This document shows, one piece after another, positions 15,862-23,935 of a DNA stretch of 49,210 nucleotides. Source of the DNA: Streptomyces sp. NRRL F-5123 (GTDB lineage Bacteria > Actinomycetota > Actinomycetes > Streptomycetales > Streptomycetaceae); contig NZ_JOHY01000064.1 of assembly GCF_000721495.1 (NCBI RefSeq), forward strand, positions 1-49,210. Reading direction: 5' to 3'. Position 1 is the stretch's first letter. Every line of letters starts with the position of its first letter. Made by a program: the position numbers and the translations under genes. The notes beneath the pieces are model-generated. The model saw nothing but the letters and a program-made list of their open reading frames with translations. It ran no database searches and had not been told where the DNA came from.

Positions 15862-16749
15862 ATGGCCGATACCGCGTCCCTCCTGCTCCAGCGTCTGCAC
15901 GCCGCCGGTGTGCGGGACACCGTCCGCGTCGAGCCGGTCACGGGCGGGCTCGCCGCGCTCGCCGGGCTCGCCGGGCGGCGGGACGGGACGCGGGTGTTCG
16001 TCAAGGCCTTCGCGGAGGCGGCGGACGAGGACGCCTTCGCGGCGGAGGCGGAAGGGCTGGGGGTGCTGCGCGAGAACGGCGTGGCCACGCCGGACGTGCT
16101 GCTCGCGGGGCGGGATCTGCTCGTGCTGTCGGTGCTGCGGCCCCGGCCGGACAGCGCGGCCTTCTGGGAGCGGTTCGCGCACGGGCTCGCCCGTCTGCAC
16201 ACGAGCACGCGGCAGTCGCGGTTCGGGTGGCACCGGGACAACTGGCTGGGACGGCGGCGGCAGGTCAACACGTGGGAGGACGACGGTTTCGCGTTCTTCG
16301 CGCGGCACCGGCTGCTGCGGTGGCTGGACGAGCCGCGGGTACGGGAGGTGCTGGACGCCGGGGACCGGGCGGCGCTGGAGCGGCTGTGCGAGCGACTGCC
16401 CGACCTGCTGCCGGGCGGGCCCGCGTGCCTGACGCACGGGGACCTGTGGGCGCAGAACGTCATGGCCGCCCCTGACGGCAGCCCCGCGCTGATCGACCCC
16501 GCCGTGTCGTACACATGGGCCGAGGTGGACCTCGCCCACCTGTGGACGACCGCGCCGCCGCCCGAGGCGGGAGCGTTCTTCGACCTGTACGCCGAGCTCA
16601 CCGGGCTGGACCGGGACTGGCGCGAGCGCATGCCCATCCTCCAGCTGCGCCAACACCTCGCCGTCATCGCACAGTTCGAGCCCGACTGGGGCGCCGCCGA
16701 CCTCGTACGCGCCACGCTCGCGCCCTTCCGGCGGCGGGCCCCCCGGTAG
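15862..16749 (+). CDS. Fructosamine-kinase family protein (aminoglycoside-phosphotransferase fold)
   Basis: 295-residue small-molecule kinase. The ATP lysine is Lys48 (RVFVKAF). The family-specific FGWHRDNWLG (121-130) and VNTWEDDGFAFFARHRL follow, then the catalytic loop THGDLWAQNV (191-200, Asp194) and the metal aspartate Asp212 in LIDPAVSYTWAEVDLA. These are the features that separate fructosamine kinases from true antibiotic kinases. The likely role is phosphorylating ketoamine-glycated amines or proteins so that they fall apart. ATG 15862 is used, with GGAGGAG upstream. It stands alone, divergent from the LLM gene. Confidence 0.85.
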   Translation: MADTASLLLQRLHAAGVRDTVRVEPVTGGLAALAGLAGRRDGTRVFVKAFAEAADEDAFAAEAEGLGVLRENGVATPDVLLAGRDLLVLSVLRPRPDSAAFWERFAHGLARLHTSTRQSRFGWHRDNWLGRRRQVNTWEDDGFAFFARHRLLRWLDEPRVREVLDAGDRAALERLCERLPDLLPGGPACLTHGDLWAQNVMAAPDGSPALIDPAVSYTWAEVDLAHLWTTAPPPEAGAFFDLYAELTGLDRDWRERMPILQLRQHLAVIAQFEPDWGAADLVRATLAPFRRRAPR

Positions 16750-16879
16750 ATCCGTCGCGGCTCAGGCCTGGTGGGGTGCGAGCGCGCGCGGCTGCGCGGC
16801 GCTCACCGCCTGTCACTCGCGGAACCTCGTCGGCCCCGGGCCGCGGCCTGCCGGACGGGGTCGAGCGGGACGGCCCGCT

Positions 16880-17258
16880 CCCACCGCGTCCGGGGATGCC
16901 CTTCCGGACCACCATCCGCAGCCGTACGGCGTGGGTGACGGTCAGCAGCCCGAGCACCCCGGCGAGGAGGGCCCAGCGCGGTCTGGGTGCCCAGCAGCAG
17001 GCGGCGCTTGTCCGCGCGGTCGGCGAGCGGCCCGCCGTACGGGCTGCCCAGGAGGACCGGCAGGAACTGCGCGGCCGCCCCCGGCCCGAGGACCGTACCG
17101 GAGCCGGTCAGCTCCACCGCCGGCCAGGACTGGGCCACGGCCTGCATCCACGTCCCGACCGGGCTGACGCACTGCCCCGCCGCGTACAGCCGGAAGTCCG
17201 GCTCCTGCAGGGCGGCGAACGGGCCGTTGCCGTCGTGCCCGCGCGCCGGGGCCGTCAC
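16880..17258 (-). pseudogene. Broken MFS transporter, N-terminal fragment
   Basis: From ATG 17258 the frame reads FAALQEPDFRLYAAGQ, GTWMQAVAQSWPAVELTGSG, FLPVLLGSPYGGPLADRADK and RRLLLGTQTAL. These are the first helices and motif A of an MFS exporter of the MFS_3 type. Just after TQTAL the sense continues in another frame (ALLAGVLGLLTVTHAVRL); one extra G at about 16970-16974 explains the shift. Homology then stops about 30 residues later, so about two-thirds of the protein is also missing. Substitutions such as Pro for Leu in helices are consistent with drift. It is not functional. Confidence 0.75.
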
Positions 17259-17377
17259 GTGGCGGGGCCGTCATCGTGGCGGGACACCTGTCGCGTCGGG
17301 GGCGCGGTCGCGGGATACGGTGCGTGACCGACGCTGACGGGGTGCCCCGCCCGGGAGAATTCTCCACGCGGGGCCGC

Positions 17378-18280
17378 TCAGGAGTGCAGTCCCAGCTCGG
17401 TGGAGATCCGGCCGAGCGCGTCCAGGCGGCGCTGGAGGCTCGGGTGGGTGGAGAGGACGGCGGCGAGCGGGGAGTCCTCGCGGAGCGCGGGGGTGAAGAA
17501 GAAGGCGTTGAAGGAGCGGGCGGTGCGCAGGTCCTCCGTCGGGATGCGGGCGATGTCGCCGCTGACCTTGACCAGCGCGGACGCCAGCTCCGAGGGGCGG
17601 CCGGTGAGCAGCGCGGCGGAGCGGTCGGCGGCCAGCTCACGGTAGCGGGACAGCGCGCGGGTCAGCAGGAAGCCGAGCAGGTACGCGACCGCGGAGACGG
17701 CCATGACGAGGGCGAGCAGCGCGGCGGTGTTCTGGTCCTGGCGGCGGCCGCCGAACAGCTCGGAGTAGAAGGCGAACCGCACCAGCAGGCCCGCCAGCAC
17801 GCCGATGAAGGAGGCGATCGTGATGACGGCGACGTCCTTGTGCGCGACGTGGGACAGCTCGTGGGCCAGCACTCCCTCCAGCTCGCCCGCGTCGAGCCGC
17901 CGCAGCAGGCCCCTGGTCACGCACAGCACCGCGTGATCGGCGTTGCGCCCGGTGGCGAAGGCGTTGGGCAGGTCGGTGCCGGACACCGCGACCACCGGTT
18001 TGGGCATGTCGGCCAGCGCGCAGAGCCGGTCGACGGCCCCGTGCAGCGCGGGCTCCTCCTCGGGTGTGACCGCGCGGGCGTGCATGGCGAACAGCGCGAT
18101 CTTGTCGGAGAACCAGTACTGCGCCGCGAGCAGCGCCGCGACGACCAGCACCACGACCACGACGGACTTCAGCAGCGCGACCAGCGCGGCGACGAAGGCC
18201 ACGTAGACCAGCCCGATCAGGACGAGGACAACCGCCATCCGCACGGACAGTTGCCGGTCGGGTGCGAAGCGGGAACGCAT
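17378..18280 (-). CDS. htpX: M48 zinc metalloprotease HtpX
   Basis: Membrane-bound protease of 300 residues that degrades damaged or unassembled membrane proteins. There are two N-terminal membrane segments (about 13-38 and 38-55). The zinc-binding HELSH is at 140-144 in GVLAHELSHVAHKD, the third ligand Glu215 is in RYRELAADR, two more hydrophobic segments lie at 152-170 and 188-208, and the C-terminus has the usual THPSLQRRLDALGRI. All catalytic residues are present. ATG 18280 has GGGGTGAG upstream. A perfect 12-bp hairpin lies 20-50 bases upstream of the start and may affect its expression. It is a single-gene unit. Confidence 0.92.
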   Translation of the reverse strand: MRSRFAPDRQLSVRMAVVLVLIGLVYVAFVAALVALLKSVVVVVLVVAALLAAQYWFSDKIALFAMHARAVTPEEEPALHGAVDRLCALADMPKPVVAVSGTDLPNAFATGRNADHAVLCVTRGLLRRLDAGELEGVLAHELSHVAHKDVAVITIASFIGVLAGLLVRFAFYSELFGGRRQDQNTAALLALVMAVSAVAYLLGFLLTRALSRYRELAADRSAALLTGRPSELASALVKVSGDIARIPTEDLRTARSFNAFFFTPALREDSPLAAVLSTHPSLQRRLDALGRISTELGLHS

Positions 18281-18299
18281 GGCCGCTCACCCCTTCCCG

Positions 18300-18329
18300 C
18301 CGGTCCGCCGCGAGCCTGCGGCGGACCGG
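18300..18329 (-). promoter_or_regulatory. Hairpin in the htpX leader
   Basis: CCGGTCCGCCGC and its exact complement are separated by six bases (GAGCCT). It lies 20-50 bases upstream of the htpX start, outside the ribosome site. It could be a leader structure or the end of an unseen transcript. Confidence 0.45.
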
Positions 18330-18742
18330 TACGCGCTTCTTCCGCTCCTTCCAGCATGCCGCCTCCCGGCCCCGCACGCGCGTCCCGCCGACCGGGGGAA
18401 CCACGGAATCCGCAGGCGGGGAGCCGCTCGGGCGGTGCAGCACGGTGGAGTCGGCGCGGGTGGCGGCAGGTCGCGCCGCGCACCCGGGGAGTTGCGGACG
18501 CGCGCGGGCGGGCGGGCCCGGCGGTTGACTTCGCCGGGCGGATGCCCTTCGATGCTGCTCGGCCCCGCTTCCGGGGCCGGTGAACGGATCACAGGACTTC
18601 TGCCCGGTGACGGAGTCGGTGCGGGGCGCGTGTCCCCACTCCGCGCCGCAACTGGACGGTTCCAGGCGGTCGTCCACGGGTCGGTACGCATGGGCACCGG
18701 CGACCCGGGGCCCGCCCCGCCGGGCAGCGAGAGGGAATCGCC
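18330..18742. other. Intergenic stretch between htpX and the MFS gene
   Basis: No gene supported. It should contain the two divergent promoters. A TTGACT at 18525-18530 with TTCGAT 17 bases on is a possible plus-strand promoter, though weak. Confidence 0.35.
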
Positions 18743-19939
18743 GTGTCGACGGCGAACTACCGTGCCCTGCTGCGTACCCCCGGGGCCGCGGCGTTCTTCC
18801 TGCCCGCGCTGCTGGGACGTACCGGCGGCGCGATGACCGGACTCGGCATCGTCTGGCTCGTGCACGACCGGACCGGGTCCTTCGCCGCCGCCGGGGTGGT
18901 GAGCGGCGGCTTCGCGGTGGCCGAGGCGGTCGGGGCGCCCCGACTGGCCCGGCTCGCGGACCGGTTCGGCCAGACGCGGGTGCTGCCGCCCGCGCTGCTC
19001 GGGCACGCCGCCGCGGTGGCCGCGCTCGTGGGCCTGACGACCGCGGGCGCCCCGCGCCCGCTGCTCGCACTGGGCGGCGCGGCGGTCGGGGCAAGCGTGC
19101 CGCAGCTCCCGGCGATGTCCGCGGCGCGCTGGGCGGCGCTGCTGCGCGACGGCCGGGCGGCGGAGCTGCCCGCGGCCTTCGCGCTGGAGTCGGTCGGCAA
19201 CGCGGTGTCCTACCTCGTGGGGCCCGCCCTGGTCAGCGCCCTCGCGGCGGCCGGGCACCCGGCGGCGGGCAGCGTGCTGGCCACCGCCTTGACGGTCGGC
19301 GGCGGGCTGCTGCTCGCCGCCCGGCGCGGCAGCGCGCCCCCGCACGCGGCGGACGGCGCCGCGCACGCCCGTGCGGGCCGGACGCTGCTGGGCGGCGCCC
19401 TGCGCGTCCTGCTCGGCCTCAACCTCGGCATCGGCGTCTACTTCGGTGCGATGCAGGTGTCGCTGACAGCCTTCGCCGTCGAGCACGGCGCGCCTGGAGC
19501 GGCGGCCCCGCTCTTCGCGGTGTCCGGCTGCAGCGGCCTGCTGGCCGGGTGGCTGTACGGGCTGCGCCGGTGGCGGGCCGCACCGCCCGTACAACTGCTC
19601 GCGGCCACGGCCGTGTTGACGTTCGGCACCTTGCTGCTGCTCGCCGCCGGCTCGCCCGTCGCGCTCGGGCCGGCCGTGGTGGTGACCGGCGCCGCCGTCC
19701 CGCCGCTGCTGGCGCTCTTCACGCTGCTGACGGAGTCCGCGGTGGACCCGCTCGTCCTGACCCAGGCCTTCTCCTGGCTCGGCTCCGCGAGCGCCGCGGG
19801 CTCGGCGGCCGCGGCGGCGGCCACCGGCTGGGCGGTCGACTCCCTCGGCGCCCGCGGTGGCTTCGCCGTCGCAGCGGCGTCCGCGGCGGCGATGGCAGCG
19901 GGGGCGCTGCGCTTGCCGAGGGTCGCGGGAGCGCGCTGA
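18743..19939 (+). CDS. MFS transporter (uncharacterised)
   Basis: 398 residues, about twelve hydrophobic segments. It has the MFS loop RLARLADRFGQTRVLPPALLGH in the motif-A position and FALESVGNAVSYLVGP before helix 5. The protein is extremely Ala/Leu/Gly rich with short loops, resembling the arabinose-efflux-like MFS group of actinobacteria. The substrate is unknown. GTG 18743 has GAGAGGGA upstream. The last 24 codons plus stop belong to an 89-bp tandem duplication whose second copy lies just past the stop, so the 3' end has been rearranged recently. It is convergent with the MHS symporter. Confidence 0.82.
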   Translation: MSTANYRALLRTPGAAAFFLPALLGRTGGAMTGLGIVWLVHDRTGSFAAAGVVSGGFAVAEAVGAPRLARLADRFGQTRVLPPALLGHAAAVAALVGLTTAGAPRPLLALGGAAVGASVPQLPAMSAARWAALLRDGRAAELPAAFALESVGNAVSYLVGPALVSALAAAGHPAAGSVLATALTVGGGLLLAARRGSAPPHAADGAAHARAGRTLLGGALRVLLGLNLGIGVYFGAMQVSLTAFAVEHGAPGAAAPLFAVSGCSGLLAGWLYGLRRWRAAPPVQLLAATAVLTFGTLLLLAAGSPVALGPAVVVTGAAVPPLLALFTLLTESAVDPLVLTQAFSWLGSASAAGSAAAAAATGWAVDSLGARGGFAVAAASAAAMAAGALRLPRVAGAR

Positions 19940-20045
19940 GGAGCGCGGTACGGGACGTCGCAGCGGCGTCCGCGGCGGCGATGGCAGCGGGGGCGCTGCA
20001 CTTGCCGAGGGGCGCGGGAGCGCGCTGAGGGGCGCGGTACGGGAC
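19868..20045. repeat. 89-bp tandem duplication covering the MFS 3' end
   Basis: 19868-19956 and 19957-20045 are adjacent copies that differ at three positions. Each starts GTCGCAGCGGCGTCC and ends GGTACGGGAC, and each includes the stop codon of the MFS gene. The length is not a multiple of three. Confidence 0.92.
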
Positions 20046-20182
20046 GCACCGTGGGCGCGGCACCCGTGCGGGCCACGGCCGTCCGCGGGTGGCCGGTCGC
20101 GCGCCCCGCGGCCGGGGGGCCTGCGCCCCACCCGCCGCGGGAGCCGAGCGCACGGCCCCCCAGCAACGCCCCGCGCTGTATT

Positions 20183-20325
20183 CGCACACCGCCCCTGGGG
20201 CGCGGGGAGCCGACCCGCGGCTCCCAGGGACGCCCTGTGCCTGCCGTACCCGCACACCGCGCCTGGGGCGCCGAGCTGACCCGCAGCTCCCCGCACCCCA
20301 GGGGCTGCCCCTGCCGTACCCGCAC
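20183..20325. repeat. Intergenic palindromic repeat cluster
   Basis: GCCCCTGGGGCGCGGGGAGC at 20191-20210 recurs inverted at 20286-20305 with 19 of 20 bases matching. CGCACACCGC(C/G)CCTGGGGCGC is present at 20183-20203 and 20251-20271, and CTGCCGTACCCGCAC at 20241-20255 and 20311-20325. The first element resembles a dispersed intergenic sequence (CAGGGGCGCGGGGAAC type) common in Streptomyces genomes. Lying between convergent genes, it probably acts as a two-way terminator. Confidence 0.65.
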
Positions 20326-20375
20326 GCTGCACGCGCCGCACGCCGCGGCTCCCCCGCGCGCCCGGTCCGGCTCCC

Positions 20376-21944
20376 CTACCCCGGGGGGTGGCGCCGGCCG
20401 CGGAGGCGGAGCCAGACGTCGCGGGCGTGGCGGCCCGCCGCCGTGCGGCTGTGGGCGACGAGGCGGTGGGCCTGGCCGGGCGTCTCGACCATGGCGCGGG
20501 AGCCGGCCAGCGGCTTGCCCGCGGTCTCGCGCAGGTAGAGCGTCGACACGCAGCCGACGGCGCCCGCGACCATGAGGTAGTACGCGGGGACCATCGCGTC
20601 GCCCGTCACCTCCACGAGCGCCGACGCGACCAGCGGGGTGGTGCCGCCGAAGAGCGAGACGGAGATGTTGAAGGCGATCGACAGGGCCCCGTAGCGGATG
20701 CGGGTCGGGAAGAGGGCGGGCAGTGTGGCCGCCGAGGTGCCCGCGAAGGAGGCGAGCAGCAGGCCCAGGATCGCGCAGCCGACCGCCGGGAGCACGATGC
20801 CGCCCTGCCGGATCAGGACGAACGCGGGCGCGGAGAGGGCGATGAGCGCGATGCTGCCGGTCATGAACACCGGCCGCCGCCCCCACCGGTCGGAGGTGCG
20901 GCCCACCGCGGTGATCGTCAGCACCACGAGCAGCATGGTGCCGAGCACGAGCAGTTGCGCGGTGGTGTCGCCGAAGTCGAGCGTGGACGTCATGTACGTC
21001 GGCAGGTAGGACGTCACCATGTAGTTGGTGACGTTGTAGAGCAGCACCAGGCCGATGCAGATCATGATGGCCTGCCAGTGGCCGGTGAAGATGTCCTTCA
21101 GCCGCCCGCGCCCGGACTGCCGGGCCTCCTCGACGGGGCTGCCGCCGCCCGGCGCGGCGTGGGACGCCTGCTCGACCTCCGCCTTGAAGGCCGGGGTGTC
21201 CTCCAGCTTGAGGCGCATGTAGAGGCCGGTCACGCCGAGCGGCCCGGCCACCAGGAAGGGGATGCGCCAGGCCCAGTCCTGGAGACTCTGCGACCCGAGG
21301 GTGACGGTCAGCACGGTGACCAGGCCGGAGCCCAGCGAATAGCCGATGAAGGTGCCGAAGTCGAGCCAGCTGCCGAGGAAGCCGCGCCGCCGGTCGGGTG
21401 CGTACTCCGCGATGTACGTGGTCGCGCCCGCGTACTCGCCGCCGGTGGAGAAGCCCTGCACGAGCCGGCACGCCAGCAGCAGCATCGGCGCGAGCAGGCC
21501 CACGGACCCGTACGTCGGGAGCAGGCCGACCGCGAGGGTGCTCGCGGCCATCATGATCATGGTGATCGCCAGCACCCGCTGCCGGCCGATCCGGTCGCCG
21601 AGCGGCCCGAAGACGAGGCCGCCGAGCGGGCGTACGAGGAATGCGGCGGCGAAGGTCGCGAAGGTCGAGATGACCTGGGTGCCGGGCGAACTGGACGGGA
21701 AGAAGACCTTGCCGAGGGTGTCGGCGAGGTAGGCGTAGACGCCGAAGTCGAACCACTCCATGGTGTTGCCGAGCGCGGCGGCGCCCACCGCGAGCCGCAC
21801 CTTGGGCAGGTCGGCGACGGCGACGTCCTCGGGGCCCAGCGACCGTTTCCGGCGCCGCAGCAGGGTGCGGTAGAGCCGGTCCACCCGCTCGCCCGAGCGC
21901 CGCGGTCCGGCTCCCGTCCGGCCGGGTCCTCTGCGCGCGTCCAC
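20376..21944 (-). CDS. MFS metabolite:H+ symporter, MHS (ProP-like) family
   Basis: 522-residue inner-membrane symporter. The MHS entry signature LGNTMEWFDFGVYAYLAD is near the N-terminus. It is followed by PLGGLVFGPLGDRIGRQRVL (motif A), RLVQGFSTGGEYAGATTYIAEYAP (the MHS loop at helix 4-5), and GSWLDFGTFIGYSLGSG. The long N-terminal cytoplasmic stretch is usual for this group. Substrates of relatives are organic acids, betaines or proline; which one applies here is not visible. GTG 21944 is chosen over the open frame to 21989 because GAGGAGGG lies six bases upstream. A long hairpin (21983-22024) ends the upstream transcript. Confidence 0.87.
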   Translation of the reverse strand: MDARRGPGRTGAGPRRSGERVDRLYRTLLRRRKRSLGPEDVAVADLPKVRLAVGAAALGNTMEWFDFGVYAYLADTLGKVFFPSSSPGTQVISTFATFAAAFLVRPLGGLVFGPLGDRIGRQRVLAITMIMMAASTLAVGLLPTYGSVGLLAPMLLLACRLVQGFSTGGEYAGATTYIAEYAPDRRRGFLGSWLDFGTFIGYSLGSGLVTVLTVTLGSQSLQDWAWRIPFLVAGPLGVTGLYMRLKLEDTPAFKAEVEQASHAAPGGGSPVEEARQSGRGRLKDIFTGHWQAIMICIGLVLLYNVTNYMVTSYLPTYMTSTLDFGDTTAQLLVLGTMLLVVLTITAVGRTSDRWGRRPVFMTGSIALIALSAPAFVLIRQGGIVLPAVGCAILGLLLASFAGTSAATLPALFPTRIRYGALSIAFNISVSLFGGTTPLVASALVEVTGDAMVPAYYLMVAGAVGCVSTLYLRETAGKPLAGSRAMVETPGQAHRLVAHSRTAAGRHARDVWLRLRGRRHPPG

Positions 21945-21982
21945 TGCCTGCCCTCCTCGAGCCGGTACCGCCGGTACACGAC

Positions 21983-22024
21983 CGCGCACGGCGGCCGTAC
22001 GGGGACGTACGGCCGCCGTGCGCG
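21983..22024 (-). terminator. Hairpin terminator after the SH3 gene
   Basis: 18-bp perfect stem with a six-base loop (GGGGAC) at 22001-22006. It lies 28 bases past the SH3-gene stop and upstream of the MHS symporter start. Confidence 0.75.
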
Positions 22025-22051
22025 ACGGTCACTCGGTGCCCTCGGACGGGG

Positions 22052-22429
22052 TCAGCACCAGGGCACGGTGCCGAGGTTGGCGACGTAGCGGGCAGCCAGC
22101 CAGCCGGTGCGGTCGTAGAGCTTGTACCAGCGCGGGTTGCCGTCCACGGTCTGGCCGTTGACCTTGCAGGAGAGGTGGACGATGGCGCCGGGCGGGTAGC
22201 TGCCCAGCGCCGCCGAGTTCGTGGTCGCCGCCGCGCGGATGGTGAGCGGCAGGCTGGAGACGACCCGCCCGTCGACGTATCCGCTGCGCACGGTGGCGGG
22301 CGCGGCCTGGCCCGACGCTCCGGTGGCGGCCGCGCCCGCGGGTGCGACGGCGCCGAACAGGCTCAGGGCGGCGGCCCCGGCGGTGAGGGCGAGCGTGGTC
22401 AGGGGCTTGTGCGTGGCGAGCGGCAGCAT
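22052..22429 (-). CDS. Secreted SH3-domain protein
   Basis: 125 residues. A Sec signal peptide (LTTLALTAGAAALSLFGAVAP) has a likely cleavage after AGAAA. The mature part is a single bacterial SH3-like domain: LTIRAAATTNSAALGSYPPGAIVHLSCKVNG in the strand pattern of SH3b repeats, ending RWYKLYDRTGWLAARYVANL. Such domains bind cell-wall peptides; here there is no enzyme attached. Two cysteines (HLSCK and the C-terminal PWC) could form a disulfide. ATG 22429 has AGGAAGG upstream. It is divergent from the PadR operon and ends at a strong hairpin. Confidence 0.82.
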   Translation of the reverse strand: MLPLATHKPLTTLALTAGAAALSLFGAVAPAGAAATGASGQAAPATVRSGYVDGRVVSSLPLTIRAAATTNSAALGSYPPGAIVHLSCKVNGQTVDGNPRWYKLYDRTGWLAARYVANLGTVPWC

Positions 22430-22619
22430 GACGGCCTTCCTGCTGTGGGACACCGCCGGGCGGACCCGGCGGTTCGCGGAACGGTTCCCCGCCCGCCGAG
22501 CCTCCTCCCCCGGCCGCTCCGCCCGCCCGAGCCGTGCCGCGAAACCCCTCCGTCGGCGCACACGCGGCAACCCGATCGGCGGGCGGGGCGTCGGCGCGGC
22601 GCCCACGGCCCGAGGGACG

Positions 22620-22658
22620 TTGACCCGGTGTGCACACTCAGTGTATACACCGAGTGTG
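22620..22658 (+). promoter_or_regulatory. Promoter and PadR operator, leaderless start
   Basis: TTGACC (22620-22625), 18-bp spacer, TATACA (22644-22649), then six bases to the GTG at 22656. A 26-bp palindrome (22633-22658, 24 of 26 positions symmetrical; core GTGTATACAC, outer arms CACACTC and GAGTGTG) covers the spacer, the -10 and the start codon. This is where an autoregulating PadR dimer would bind. Confidence 0.75.
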
Positions 22659-23180
22659 AACGTACCGATGACGCTTCTCGGGCTCCTGGAACGGCAGTCG
22701 AGCCACGGATACGACCTCAAGCGGGATTACGACACGTACTTCAGCCCCGGCAAGCCGCTGCTGCTGGGACAGGTGTACTCGACGCTCGGGCGGCTGGCCC
22801 GGGACGGGAAGGTGGTGGTGGGGCCCGCGGAGCCGGGGGCGGGGCCGGACCGGAAGCGGTACGTGATCACCGACCAGGGGGCCACGGAGGTCGAGACGTG
22901 GCTCACCGAGCCGGTCGAGACCGAACAGCACCTGCAGACGGAGCTGTTCACCAAGGTCGTGCTCGCGCTGATGCTGGAGCGCGACGCGTCGGCGTACCTG
23001 GATCTCCAGCGGGCCGCGCATGTGCGGAGGATGCGCCGGCTCACGGAGATCAAGCGGACCGGGCCGCTGGTCGACAAGCTGCTCGCCGACCACAGCATGT
23101 TCCGGCTGGAGGCCGACCTGCGGTGGATCGACGTCACACAGGCCCGGCTGTCCGCGCTCGCGCAGGAGGTGCTGGGATGA
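22656..23180 (+). CDS. PadR-family transcriptional repressor
   Basis: 174-residue winged-helix regulator. The N-terminus is MTLLGLLERQSSHGYDLKRDYD, then LLLGQVYSTLGRLARDGKVVV and the wing RKRYVITDQGATEVETWL, all standard for PadR. The C-terminal half (about 100-174) is the helical dimerisation arm characteristic of the longer PadR subtype. GTG 22656 has no ribosome site and lies six bases after a TATACA element, so the mRNA is probably leaderless. The start codon lies inside a 26-bp palindrome, implying autorepression. The stop overlaps the ABC ATPase start (ATGA), so it controls the exporter downstream. Confidence 0.9.
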   Translation: MNVPMTLLGLLERQSSHGYDLKRDYDTYFSPGKPLLLGQVYSTLGRLARDGKVVVGPAEPGAGPDRKRYVITDQGATEVETWLTEPVETEQHLQTELFTKVVLALMLERDASAYLDLQRAAHVRRMRRLTEIKRTGPLVDKLLADHSMFRLEADLRWIDVTQARLSALAQEVLG

Positions 23181-23935
23181 GCGGCAGCAACGGGGACGCG
23201 GGGACGCGCAGGCTCGACGAGGCCGCGGGGACGGGCGGGGGTGGCGGGGGCGCGGGCTTCGTCGAGGCTCGCGGCGTCGAGCTGGCCTTCGGGCGGACGC
23301 CCGCGCTGCGCGGCGCGGACCTGGCCGTGGGGCGCGGCGAGATCGTGGCCATCATGGGCCCGAGCGGCTCGGGCAAGTCGACGCTGCTGCACTGCCTGGC
23401 CGGGATCCTCGTCCCGGACGGCGGCGAGGTGCTCTTCGACGGCCGCCGGGTGGACCGGATGCGCGAGCCCGAGCGCAGCGAACTGCGCCGCGACCGCTTC
23501 GGCTTCCTCTTCCAGTTCGGCCAGCTCGTGCCGGAGCTGACAGCGGAGGAGAACGTCGCGATGCCGCTGCTGCTGAGCGGTACGCGGCGCGGGCCCGCGC
23601 TCGCCGAGGCGCGCGGCTGGTTCGCCCGGCTCGGTCTGGACGGGCTGGAGCGGCGCCGCTCCGGGGAGCTGTCGGGCGGTCAGGCGCAGCGGGTCGCGCT
23701 GGCCCGCGCGATGGCGGGCAGCCCTGACGTGCTGTTCGCCGACGAGCCGACCGGCGCGCTGGACTCGCTCACCGGCGAGCAGGTCATGGAGCTGCTGGTC
23801 GGCACCGTCCGGGAGAACGGCACCACGGCGGTCATCGTCACGCACGAGGCCCGCGTCGCCGCGTGCGCCGACCGCGAGGTCATGGTGCGCGACGGCCGTG
23901 TCACCTCCCCGGCGCTCGGCGGGAGCCGCACGTGA
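23177..23935 (+). CDS. ABC transporter ATP-binding protein (MacB/LolD type)
   Basis: 252-residue ATPase that drives the FtsX-like permease encoded next. Walker A GPSGSGKST is at 61-69, the Q-loop Gln113 in FQFGQLVPEL, signature LSGGQAQRVALARA from 165, Walker B VLFADEPTGALDS at 185-197, and the switch His in VIVTHEARVA. An N-terminal Gly-rich extension of about 28 residues is unusual. It overlaps the padR stop by ATGA and the permease start by GTGA, so all three are made together. Relatives export antibiotics or peptides or handle cell-envelope stress. Confidence 0.92.
   Translation: MSGSNGDAGTRRLDEAAGTGGGGGGAGFVEARGVELAFGRTPALRGADLAVGRGEIVAIMGPSGSGKSTLLHCLAGILVPDGGEVLFDGRRVDRMREPERSELRRDRFGFLFQFGQLVPELTAEENVAMPLLLSGTRRGPALAEARGWFARLGLDGLERRRSGELSGGQAQRVALARAMAGSPDVLFADEPTGALDSLTGEQVMELLVGTVRENGTTAVIVTHEARVAACADREVMVRDGRVTSPALGGSRT

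Noticed and set aside
15862..16749. Aminoglycoside resistance kinase
   Set aside because: The FGWHRDNWLG and following motifs fit fructosamine kinases rather than antibiotic phosphotransferases.
20388..22088. Long plus-strand open frame over the MHS symporter
   Set aside because: Antisense shadow; charged, repetitive composition and no domain, while the minus strand encodes a full MFS protein.
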